From: Porodaedalea pini
Lineage: Eukaryota > Basidiomycota > Agaricomycetes > Hymenochaetales > Hymenochaetaceae
Length of the DNA: 64,000 bases
Direction of reading: 5' to 3'
Assembly (NCBI GenBank): GCA_002794775.1
Contig: NBAY01000007.1
Coordinates: forward strand, 496,001-560,000
Under the pieces are notes generated by a model, which did not search any database, had not been told where the DNA came from, and saw only the letters and a program-made list of their open reading frames with translations. How positions within the stretch are numbered: the first letter of the stretch is position 1; each line of letters opens with the position of its first letter. A program made the position numbers and the translations under genes. Of the stretch, positions 32,301 to 42,815 are shown in pieces.

Positions 32301-34722
32301 CAGGCTGGCTAGCGCTCCGTCCACGCGTCTCCGTGCCACCGTCGACTTTCGCATCCTTCGGCGGTGGCGCAGGCGGAAATTGTGACTCTCCACTGCGCGA
32401 TGTATCAGCGCCGCCACGGTCCATGTAACTCTGCGCGATATCATCCGAATCATTCCCATTATCCGTCTCGGTGTCCGTCCCGCTCTCAATGCTCCTCGGG
32501 ACATCTGGCGGCTGCGGACTGACAGACCGACTGCGCTTCCCGCCGGCACCATCGCCTCCAAATTCTGCCTTCCGCGGTGAAAGACGTCCGCCGCGTTCGT
32601 CGAAGGAGCGCTGCGAACGGAGCTGCTGCGCAGCCGAGTTGAGCCTGCCGTTGTACGGAGAACTCGGCAGGCCGTTCGCACGTGAGGCCGAAGGGGTAGA
32701 GCCCGAAACCGAAGCGGAACCTGAAGGCGAGTCGGCGCCTTTCAGGCTATCCGACCTCTGAGGGAACTTCATAAAAGTGTCTTTTCGCGAGATAGGAGGG
32801 CTTATTGCTGCGCTTGCAGTCGGTACTGTCTGAGCGCGTGCTGTTGCAGGAGCACTTCGAGGGGAGACTGACTGCTCGCCGTGCGGTTGCGGAGAAGGCG
32901 TTGGCGAGTGAAAAAGCCGTCGAACCAGAACTGTCCTCGTCAATGCCGACGAAGTAATCTCTCAGCGGGGACGTCACTCTTGGAGAATCTCTGCCACCAT
33001 GCACAGCCGTAGGCGAATGCGTCCGTCCAAACGTCCCGGCAGGTATCGAACCCGTTGGACTGGCGGGGGACGTCGACGGAGACGTGCTCGGGCGCTGCGG
33101 CGTCTGAAACTGCAGCATCTTCGACGCCTCGAGCTGAAGGGTGGGGTTGACCGAGTTGCGTTTCTCCCGCTTCTTCGTGACGTGAAGTCCGGAGGTCCCA
33201 TTTGCCGTCGGCTGGAGATACGACGGTCGACTGTCTTCGTGGCTCTTCCTGCGTCTTTCCTGTTCCAGCTCGCTAGGCCATCCGGAACCGGAAGCCTCTC
33301 CCGCTCGCTCTCGCGGCGTCAGCGAGTTTGAGCGGTCCCTGCTGCCCGAGTTGAGATAAGGCAGCGAGGTCGAGCTTTCGTGGGTGCGGGTGCGGGTGCG
33401 GGTGCGGGCGCACAGTGGTCGTTAAACGAGCCCTCTTGCGATACCGACACGGAGAGCGACGGCGAGGTTGGCTCGGTGCTGGGCGCATTGTAGCCGTACG
33501 AGGCCGAGCTGCGCACGGACTCGACATCCGAGTTGCCGTTCGCTGGCGGCGGGGTCTTCGAATAAGGGGGTGGCGGTGGACCCTCAATCGACGGGCGTCT
33601 ATTCGAAGACTCCCCGTTTGTTGGGTCCTCCTGGGTGTGCGAGTTCGCACGCGACCGTGAGTGCGCAGGCTCTTCTTTGTCCGGGGCTGTACCGCTGGGA
33701 CCAGCCACAGTGACAGACACAGCCGGAGGAGCAGGGGAGGCAGATCGTCGATCGACGTCTCCGTTGCTTGGGCCCGGAACGCCTGTCTCACCAGGTATTG
33801 ATGCGTGCGACGTTCTCGAGCCTGCCTGCGACGGGGCAACCGCCTGGCCATGGTTGTCGCTCGACGAGCCGCCCGAAGCGTGCCGCGCGCGCGAGACGTC
33901 CGGATGCGCAGGTACCTAAATAAAAAAAGTTATTTACAGCAGATAGCAACGTCAGTATAAATCACCGCTCCCCCCAAAATAGATTTTTTTTAAACTAAAT
34001 CACAACCCACCGCGTTGGCATGTTCGCCCTCCTTTGAGCGAGAGGCACCCTCGGCAGTAGAGGACGTACTACGGCCGCCGGAGCTGCCGAGCGCTGCCCT
34101 CTCGCGCTCGCGTTGCTTTTGTTTCGCGATATGCCGGCGACTGCGCGCGACGCGCTCGTTGTGGCACTTCATGCAATAGAAGCCCTGGCTCGTCTTCGCA
34201 AACACGAGCTCGTCGATCCGGTTCTTGCAGCTACGACACGTGAAACACTCTGCGTGGAACGAGTCGTCGCCCGTCATGACCGCCTCATCGAGGATCGGCA
34301 GCTTGCATACTTTGCAGTTGTAGCAGTTCGCGCATACGGGCGAACCGTCGGAGAGGAGCAGCAGATTGGTATCCGCCTATAAACCCGACAAAAGTATTTA
34401 GAACGCGACGTCATAGAAAATTCAGCTAGAAGATGAGAATCAAATAAGTTGGCTTACATTGACCTGATTCCCGCACTTGGCACATTTGAAACTGCGAATG
34501 GCACCGTTGTTCAGTTGAGGTCCTGTTCCTCTCAGGGCGACAAGTTTGGGAAGATACGCACCAGTCGACGTGCCATAGTGAATTCCCGAATGCTACGACC
34601 ACCCCGCCCGTGTCGCTGCTCACTGACTTACTGCAGCCAGCGCACAACCGGTCGTCTTCAGGCGTCGGCGCGCTCACGCTCCTCTGCGCCTGTGGCGGCA
34701 CGCCGGGCATCGCTGCGAGCAT
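29309..34722 (-). CDS. LIM-LIM-C1-RhoGAP protein
   Basis: GTPase-activating protein for Rho-family GTPases, of the fungal LIM-containing Rga type that controls polarity. Two LIM domains open the protein: LCAGCSKSV with HVDCFKCAKCGNQVN (exons 34562-34722, 34458-34491), then CYNCKVCKLPILDEAV with FHAECFTCRSCKNRI and FYCMKCHNERV (exon 34011-34376). A long disordered serine/proline-rich region follows, then coiled coils (31354-31050, 30938-30780), a C1 domain (HAFQQLSILRFARCDLCSDK, MWGSQVRC, CNMSVHVRCVGQVHASC) and the RhoGAP domain (IYRKTGGSGQSKAIT with the arginine finger, SVTSVLKNYFRMLPNPLL, NLMNARNLGVIFGPTLMRS). Frame breaks occur at about 33383-33410, near 32960, and at 29856-29860 and 29920-29923, so the present sequence does not encode one continuous protein. 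The gene may be intact if these are sequence errors. Confidence 0.85.
33383..33410 (-). repeat. GTGCGG hexanucleotide repeat at a frame conflict
   Basis: Four copies of GTGCGG on the plus strand encode Pro-Ala repeats in the frame that enters from the LIM side, but the downstream exon sequence (SSTSLPYLNSGSRDRSNS) is in another frame. Slippage or miscalling in this repeat is the simplest explanation. Confidence 0.7.
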
Positions 34723-35890
34723 GATTCGTCGCGCTCTCGCCCTGCGTTGGCGCTGCCGCTATCGTTGTCGGAGTACGTGGAAGGGCTAACGGCCGAGCAC
34801 CAATAAACAAATCACGGGTGCCCGTAGAATCCACTCGTTCGTTCTCGGTCGTACAGCGCGCGCCGGTGCTCGTCGTAGGTGGATCGAATTGTCCAACTCG
34901 CCACGGAAGTAAGGGAGTGGGGGTGTGAGGACGGAGGGACAACACGGCGCAATATCCGTGTCGCGGGCGATAGCAGCGGTAGTCACGGTCTGTCTCGGCT
35001 GTAGTTCAAATGAAGCGCGTAACACGGGCAGCTGGGTCGTAAATATCGTGAGGTTGATGCGCTGGCACTGGCAGGCGTCCGATGGAGGTTGGGGGGACTA
35101 CAAAGTGTTTTGGCCGGAAGGAGAGGCGGATGAGGGATAGCTGCGGAAGCAGGAAAGAAGGTGTGTCGTTTGCACTGCCAGTGCAGCGGAGTAAATATTC
35201 GTACAGCCGTGTGAAACGGGTACGGGTCTGCTGGCGGCCGCTTGACGCTGACGCTGCCGTCCACCGTCCCTTTTTTATTTTACTGTAATTCATTTACATG
35301 CCCATTATCTAACCGAGCCCGTCAGTCTAGAAGCCTCGAGCTCTCGACTGCACTACGCAGTACTAGTACTGTGGGTGATATAAAGGCATGGACGCTGCGA
35401 ACGCGTAAAAGCTCTGGTGGATACGGGACTGATGTGGGCATATTGGACCTGTGCCGATAAGTGATGATCAATTTGGAATATATGAGGAACGTTATAGGGT
35501 GCCTCCTCTTCAGGGCGAGCGCACCCGCATTTCAAGCGCCGGCCCCTTACGGCCGGCCCAGACCGCGCTGGGGCGGGCGAGGCTGGCGCAGACGCCGAAT
35601 CAAGATTGCGCGCTCCGCGAACCGCCGGGTGCTCGGTGCGCATTAAGCCTCGAGGAGCATTCACAGGGCCGAGAAGATCGCGAAGGGAAGGGAAGACGCG
35701 GTAAGGTTAACGTTCACGCGAAGGTGGACACAGCACCCGTCCGTCGGGTCTCCAATAATGATTAACGTATCTACCAGCGTCCCGAGGAGAACAGAGAACA
35801 CCGCTGACGTTACATGATCGCCGCAACACATTCCTCTCCATACATATAGAGATATGAAAACAGCATGTCAGACCAGCAAAATAAAACCCC
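34723..35890. other. Intergenic region upstream of RhoGAP
   Basis: Holds the RhoGAP promoter and 5' UTR, then the 3' flank of the minus-strand protease gene. GC-rich patch 35520-35640. Frames of 70-105 codons here are overlapping and unsupported. Palindromic CAGTACTAGTACTG at 35358-35371 is the only noteworthy motif. Confidence 0.45.
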
Positions 35891-37952
35891 TCAAGCCTGG
35901 ACGTTGTTGATACTCGGCGCAAACCCCACCCGCGCCCCGTTCGAGTAATCGTACACCGTGTACCCTGCCCGCAACCAACTCAATCAGCGTAACGTTCTCA
36001 TCACGTGTATCTATCACTCACAGGATTTCAGAAATTCGTCGCCTGCGAAAGTACCCAGTCGTCGTTGCCATCCACCCAGGGAAAAAAACAGTCAGCTCCA
36101 ATTCGCATGCGAGTACATATAACATAAATGTAGCGCACCAACGATAGCGAGGTCGGTCGGGAATGAACTCCCCGGTGATATAATGCCACCGACACAGTCT
36201 CTGGGAACGCGCACACGACAAGTGGAAAGCGTGAGTGACCGTCTCACGACCCAAAAACATAAAAAAGACATACGTGGAATTTGCACTCGTTCTGCCCAGG
36301 TTGAAATCGTGTGGGTTGATAGCAAAGTTCGTTCCCCCGAAGTTCAATGCAATGTCGAGTTTCGAAGAGCAAGGGTACGTGTAAATCCCTGCATCGTGCG
36401 TGTTCCGTGCAATCAGTCTCTCTCGGCTCCTCGGAATAGTTAAGTGAGGGTGAAGAGACATACCGGGACCGAACTGGTCTGACTGCTTCGCGCCAGGGAT
36501 CTAGAGCACCGGCAGCGCATTAGAAACAGCCCGAGGTCGTAAGAAAGGCAACAGAACACACCGATTTGTAAAACGCCTGAGCGATGGCGTCCGGCACGTA
36601 GATTAAAGATGTGCCCGTATCAATGGCCTGCGTTGCCACGTCATCGTGAGATACATAATACAAGCGGAAATGAGCAAGACGTCGAGCACACACGCCAAAC
36701 ACTCCAAACTCACAGCAAAGATATTTGACGTCGTCGACGTAGAGTTCACCGAAACTCCGCGCAACGCGACGATCCAGTATGTCTGCGACTCGACCGGGAC
36801 CCAGGTCACAATCCCCTTCGCCTTGCTGACGTCGTAACATCCCCAGCACACCTGTGTGAAAAACAATCGACGGTCAATTCTGGTGAAACGGAAACCAATC
36901 TATTATTAAAGAGCGTCTCACCTCGGACCCTGTCCTTACTGCCCGTGCCATATGCACGGAGAAGAACGGCGCAAGAACCTGCCCGCTTGCCATGAGGTTT
37001 TCAAAAACCGTAGGTGCACCCGAGGTCGAAAGGGTTCCGAACGCCGTCCCCATGATCCCGCTAACAGGCAGTCCATCGAAATCATGCGACTCGACCTCCG
37101 CGAGGCCGAACGTCTGGTTTTCATACTGCAGTCCCGCAAGCGACACGACGTCCTTGCCTAACGTCCCAGAGACTTCACCGGTACCCTAGAAGCATCGTGC
37201 GAATGGTAGTCAGGTCGTCTGTCAGATGCAGTAAGAGGCGACTAAGGGGCTGACGTACATAGGCGATGGAGAATTTTTCGTCCTGGTCCTGAAAAGTACT
37301 GCTTGCGGCCGGGTCGTATTCGTCCGAAAAGCACTCTGGGCAGTCCGACGTGACCCACAGGTCGGACGAGCCAGTGTCGATATCAAAAAACATAGTCTGC
37401 GCTGGCGTGCCAATGCTGAGAGCACCGTAGTAGAGAACATCGGTAGGACCCGACATGAAATCAGTCGTCGGCTGCTTTGAGAACGGCAACGAAACATGTG
37501 AGACACGTGGACCAGAGTCGGAGCTACTTCCATTGCTTGGAGCGGCGACGACGCTGGGATCATCAAAGGCCGGAAAGTTGTTGACGAACGGGATGTTCAG
37601 CTGAGGGGAAAGCCCGATTCCCTGAAGGACTTGGGGGGCAGCTTCATACTTTGCCACGACTTTCTTGAGCTCTCGTTGCTAAAAAGGAAGAACGCGCCGC
37701 ATCAGCGGGATCGCACATATTTGAAAATGAAAAAACGATCGGAGGGGCGGGATTACGACATACCACATAGCGCGGGTTGAAGATTGGGATTCCGGCGAAG
37801 CTTGGCCCTTGAGAGGGTCCGGACATGGGTCTCTGAACGGGAGGGTCGCGTATCGCAAACCGATGCATGCCAATCTGGTAATGGTCGACGACATTGGCGA
37901 GTACTGGTGAGCACAGAGCAGAGAGGAATACAGCAGAGGACTGCGTAGTTCA
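35891..37952 (-). CDS. Secreted aspartic protease, family A1
   Basis: Pepsin-like endopeptidase, probably secreted. Both catalytic aspartates are present: FFDIDTGSSDLWV (about 37390-37352) and AIDTGTSLIYVPDAIAQ (about 36640-36590). The propeptide-like N-terminal part ends in FNNF-type sequence (IPFVNNFPAFDD), followed by YYGALSIGTPAQTM. Later blocks are GLAEVESHDFDGLPVSGIMG, VCWGCYDVSKAKG and the C-terminal VYDYSNGARVGFAP ending in NNVQA. At least eight short exons are needed (e.g. a 21-nt coding exon, GDEFLKS, near 36030). The start is unresolved: ATG at 37952 is in a different frame from the signal-peptide-like AVFLSALCSPVLA that follows, so an upstream exon ending at a CTACGCAG acceptor (about 37943) or an indel is required. 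Confidence 0.85.
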
Positions 37953-38535
37953 TGGTCAATTCTAGGACTGAGTCATCCCAAGATCGAAACGCGGCTTAAG
38001 AAGGGAACCAGGTGGGCACTGCTTCTGGGCCTCGACTCTTGAGGCTGGCATGTTTTCTTCTTCTTGTAGGCCGACTGGAATTGAGGTTGAGACGACGTCA
38101 GAAACAGTGAAAGGAACGCGAAGAAAGGAGGCTGACGCGGTCACGTGAAATTATGTCATGCCGCCAAAGTTAGTGCCTTACTAGTAGCGCGAACTCAATT
38201 GGCAGTATCAGTATGGACTCAGCCGCGACCAAATATGAAAGTCAAAGACCAGAATGAAGTTCTCTGCTACTTACAGAATCGAAACTTATTCAGGACATTA
38301 ATAGACGCAAAGCCACTCTCTAAGATGAACTTCGTGGGCTGTTCTTTTATTGAGAAAAGAAGAAAACTCTTGTCACTTTCTCTTTTCTGACTCTCAGTCT
38401 TTTCTGAAATGACCTAAAATGAACTCGCTCGCCAGCCTCTCTGCACATCCCACCTCAACTATTCCACACTCAACACCAATACCACAGAATTATCAAACTA
38501 TCTCAACTTTTCCTCGCACAGACTAGCAATTTACA
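37953..38535. other. Divergent intergenic region between protease and GH16 genes
   Basis: Shared upstream region of two divergent secreted-enzyme genes. A CT-rich block at 38380-38520 precedes the GH16 start codon. A possible 5' exon of the protease could lie here. No other gene is supported. Confidence 0.5.
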
Positions 38536-39811
38536 ATGGTTCTCCTCCGCGAAGCTCTCGGAAGTGCAGTGGCACTCATGTTTGCCGCCTTACGCGTTCA
38601 AGCACAGAGTTTCCACCTGCAGGACAGCTTTGCGGGTCCCGACTTTCTCAACGGCTTCAACTGGGAGACCTTCAACGATCCCTCCGGTGGATACGTCAAC
38701 TACGTTGACCAGGGCACTGCAATTCAGAACAATCTGACCTATAGTACGCCCTCCCTGGTGAACATAACCGAGTAGATAAAGGGCCTGATACATTCGTCTC
38801 CAGCCTCCGCCGACAAATTCGTCATTCGTGTAGATCACACCAAAGTCGTTCCGCAGGGGTCGCGCGGACGCGACAGCATCCGCATCACGTCGCACAACGC
38901 GTACGCCGACTCTGTTATAGTGCTCGACTTGCAGCACATGCCCGGCGGCTGTGCACAGTGGCCAGCATTCTGGACGTTCAATCCCGGAAACTGGCCTAAC
39001 GGAGGTGAAGTCGACATTATCGAGGTGAACTCTCGTGGCATCCATATAAATGACTTGTCGCCGCTAACAGCTCTTCGTCGTTCTGCAGGGAATACACAAG
39101 GAGTCGAACAATCATGCGGCCCTCCACACGAGTGATGGCTGCACAATGCCTCCGAACCGCAGACAGAAAGGGTGAGTTTGCAGCGTTTCATGCAATGCAA
39201 GGACACCTTCCCCATTTATCTCTTAGCTCGTCGGGCGACAACAACAATTGCTACGTCGGGTCCAACTACAACGCCGGCTGTCAGACGACATTCACAGGTG
39301 ACACCTTTGGTGAAGCATTCAACGGCGGTTCTGGCGGGTACTTCGCTGCCACGCGGTCGGCCAGCAAAGGGATCGCTGTGTACTTCTGGCGACGCAACGA
39401 CCCGAACGTGCCCCCGGAGATACGATCTGGCTCGCAGAGCGTGAGCCCGAGCGACTCTTGGGGCGAACCCGAAGCGTTGTTCCCAACAGATAACTGTGAC
39501 TTCAACTCTCACTTTGCGCCGCATAACATCATCATCAACGTGTCGCTTTGCGTGAGCTTCCTTCCCCCCTTCCCTTCGTTCTCGATTAGGCGCGATTTCT
39601 GATGCCTTTACTGCAGGGTCCCTTGGCGTCGCCGCGATTCACCTCTGGTGGCTGTGGATCAGAAAAATGCGAGGACTGTGAGTTGAACGAAGCATGTTAG
39701 GAGAATTGTCTACTGACATGGGCTTCGATACCGACAGATGTCAGCAATAACCCAGGCGCCTTCACAAATGCGTACTGGGAGATCAATTCTTTGCGGATCT
39801 ACACTCCTTGA
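38536..39811 (+). CDS. Secreted GH16 endo-beta-glucanase
   Basis: Laminarinase-type glycoside hydrolase that cleaves beta-1,3(4)-glucans, likely in cell-wall remodelling or nutrition. Exons 38536-38743, 38804-39024, 39090-39171, 39227-39551, 39617-39677 and 39738-39811 join to about 323 aa. A signal peptide (MVLLREALGSAVALMFAALR then VQAQS) is present. The catalytic motif GGEVDIIEG fits E-[ILV]-D-x-x-E; its last glutamate lies at the end of exon 2. Other family blocks are HMPGGCAQWPAFW, CYVGSNYNAGCQ, ATRSASKGIAVYFWRR, NCDFNSHFAPHNIIINVSLC and the tail NPGAFTNAYWEINSLRIY. The usual GDWAG-like block after ...SLC is replaced by GPLASP. Exon 3 coordinates may be off by one base (39089 start). Confidence 0.9.
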
Positions 39812-40211
39812 GTGTACTCCCTATCGTCAGGTTCATATGTATGTTTTCATTTTGCATGCTCTTTTGCTCCGAAGGGCACACTGCACGTATTTCTCTACGG
39901 CATTCATTGTTTATATCATACACACTCATTACATCGTATTTGCGCAACACGAGTCATAGCCAAGGTATCGTGACAAGGTATAAAGCAAGAAGCACTACTG
40001 CACATCAATCGCGTGATCCCTTGGTGGAGGAACGAGTAAGACAAAACAAGACGCGATTTCCAAAGTAATAGACGTCGGGCAGAGTAAATGATAGAAAAAT
40101 AGCCAAACGTGCAGTGTGGTAGATGTGTCGCAGTTGACGTGAAGGAAAAACAGGAGAGTAAGGGCGGGTGGCGCGAACCAAACAGGACGATAAAAATAAC
40201 GGCAATCTTGC
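39812..40211. other. Convergent intergenic region
   Basis: 3' flanks of the GH16 gene and of the minus-strand rad21 gene. No gene is seen. Confidence 0.5.
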
Positions 40212-42569
40212 TCATACGTCGGGAGCGGTGGAGGGGATAGTGGATGTGTGCCTCTGGCGTTCCCAAAGCTTGTCCTTCGCACGAATCTCGATGTTCTCAT
40301 AGGGACCACTCTGAGTAAGCTTGACGCAATCCCGGGTACCCAGGACAAGAAGCTCGAAGAAGAACGACGCCGCGGCGCGCCGTGATGCCTAATTAAAAGC
40401 GGTTCAATATCTTAGTCAAGTCTCGTAAAGTCATTTACACACCTTTTGGGACATCTGCTGGAAACTCATGGCTTTGTTGGTCTCGCTCGTTGTCGGCTGA
40501 AGCTCTTTCCGAATGACCATCAGCGCCTTCACGGTCGTCCGGCTGTAACCCTTGCCATCTTGATCCGCCGCCTCCTGCTGACTCTGTGTCTGCGACGGCC
40601 TGTCATCAAACATCGCGATCGGGCAGCTTGAGTCTGCGAAGGTCTCGCGTGCTTCGTCGAACATTTCTCCATCTGCTGCGGGCGTAGAGAACCGGCTCTT
40701 CGATCGCGCACGGTCTATACCAGCCGCGCCTCCAAGATCAATATTCATGTCTACATCAAACTGGTAGTCGTCCATAACGCCAGTGTTATCCCCGAAGTCA
40801 TAGCCTTGGTCGAGGTCTCCGCCAGCACCAACACTGCCACGGCGCAACACGTCGCTGCCGATAGCAAGACTAGGTGCGAGACTTCCCGCTCGCCGCGCCT
40901 GCTCGACTTCTTCGTCAATGTTCTCTTTTTCCAGACGGGCCTTCTTGTTCGGCTTGTCGGGCGATGTATCCCGGCGTTTTGGCCCGAGGATGTTGGCAAT
41001 TGGACGCATGAACATCTCTGCGAGCTCAGGAGCAAGACCAGGCGGTCCAGCGCAAAAGAATGTGCCAGTCGCCGTTGTCTTCGTTGGCATGAAATGTGCC
41101 AGTGGGTCCTGTCGGATTTCGAGTAGACGCATTACACTACGGGAGCGAGGAAGGAATTGCTGCTTAGTAACAATGTCACTGACATCCACTTGGCTATTAG
41201 CGTTGCCGTTGCGGCCACGGCCAATGTTCATTCCTGGACCGTCCTCGAGCTCCGTTACCGCATCAATAATCTGCTTCTTATTCGTGAACTTCCTTTTCTT
41301 CGTAGACGACTCTTGGTTCTCTTGCTCTGCTGCGTCTGCGGCACGAGGAGTCACGTTTGTATCCCCAGGCGGAGGTGTAGGCGGAGGCGTGGTGAGTCGG
41401 GACGCTGATGCAACGTGAATATCATTGAGCGGAAACACAGAGTGAGGTCAACTCACAGGCTCTTGATGGTGACCTTGGGCCGGCCTCGCCGAGAGTAGCA
41501 TCTCCCAGCGTGTTATCGCCAGCAGTAGCGTCTCCAAAATCAAGACCCAAATCAAGATCCATACCACCGAGATCGCCGCCAAAATCAAGATCCATCCCTG
41601 CACCAAAGGGATGTTCAGAAGCTTCGCGGCTTCTGGTGGACAATACATCCACGTCCGGCTGTCCTTTACCCAATAGGTGTGAATCGAGCGACTCCCTAGG
41701 CGAGCGCATTGCAGCGGCATCACGACCGACTTCAACGCTCATAGTTTCGTCTTCAGGCCTTGTGCGGTCTGCAGTTACATCTCCGAAGTCGATTCCCAAA
41801 TCCACATCTAAATCCTGCGAACCAATGCCATCACCTGGACCCAGGTCGAAGCCGAAGCCAGGGTCGTTTAAATCAAATTGAAGATCGTTTGCAGATGCAA
41901 GGGTTATGTCTGCCATACGCGCTACATGCTGGCCACCTTGGTGACGCGGCCTGTCCTCAAAATCGAAGTCGCTGGAAGACGTATATGAGCATTTGATCGG
42001 CAATTGTGTTTGCAGCGAAACTTACAAGTTAATGTCAGGAAGGAGGAGGTCGAGATCAATGTGATTCTCCTGGAGAGTAATAGCATTTCTATTGACAGCC
42101 AGTTGGTCTTCCGTCATGTCAACGATGCCTGGCCGGAAAGCCTGAGACCAAAAGTTAGGACGGAGTGCATCGTAAGAAGGAAGAAGATAGCGCACGAACC
42201 ATCTTGATCTTGAGCAAAGCCTCATTACAATCATCAAGAAGATATTTTGCTTTGCGGCTGTAGATGCGCACAACACCCAGAAGGAGCTGACCACTGAGAC
42301 GAAGAGCCATGATCTCAACTTCCTGACCCATGATGGCGCCTGACTCGGTCAGACCAGATTTCTTCGACAACAGCACAAAACGACGCGAACTTACCTACGG
42401 ACTCCTCAATGTCAGTCTGAAGCGTCTGTGTTTTCGAAAGCTTCCTCTCCATATGCGCTGCGAGCCATACTTTGGCCAGCGGACCGCGACGCGAGAGAAT
42501 GGCCTCTGAGTAGAACTTGGGGGTACTTCAGTATTAGTAAGGAGCTCTGTATGGGTCTAAACATACCAT
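40212..42569 (-). CDS. rad21: Cohesin kleisin subunit Rad21/Scc1
   Basis: Links the SMC heads in the cohesin ring and is cut by separase at anaphase. The N-terminal domain reads [37 protein letters not shown] and [20 protein letters not shown]. The C-terminal winged-helix reads [20 protein letters not shown]. In between are acidic repeats ([18 protein letters not shown]) and an [15 protein letters not shown] linker. The first coding exon is just ATG (42567-42569), followed at once by a GTATGT intron; exon 2 begins at 42515 with TTC TAC TCA. The length, about 640 aa, is usual for fungi. Candidate separase sites (E-x-x-R) occur in the linker (e.g. LLEIRQD, DEARETF) but cannot be assigned. Rec8 is less likely because the terminal domains read as the mitotic type. 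Confidence 0.9.
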
Positions 42570-42815
42570 GGCTGAAAACCAAGAAAGTAGGCGGTATACA
42601 AGAAAATTGAGCCGTGTCTGACGCGCTGCGCGAGGTGGCTTGGAAGAGACTAAGTAAGACAGACGCGGCGTGACGGCGAACTTCAACACGAAAGAGGCGT
42701 GAGAATTACGGTCAATCGAGGCAATGAAAGCCTGCCCTGAAGTCGGTCAGAAACCGGCCTGAAAATACGGCAGTACCTATAACATAAAGATGCGTGTAGA
42801 TTGTACAGAAAATAA

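Noticed and set aside
35358..35371. Palindrome CAGTACTAGTACTG as an operator or element end
   Set aside because: Short, with a similar ACTAGT repeat at 50914-50928, but no paired copy or element structure around it.
25614..40000. Secondary-metabolite or other biosynthetic gene cluster
   Set aside because: The genes are unrelated housekeeping and surface proteins; no backbone synthase, P450 set or transporter is present.
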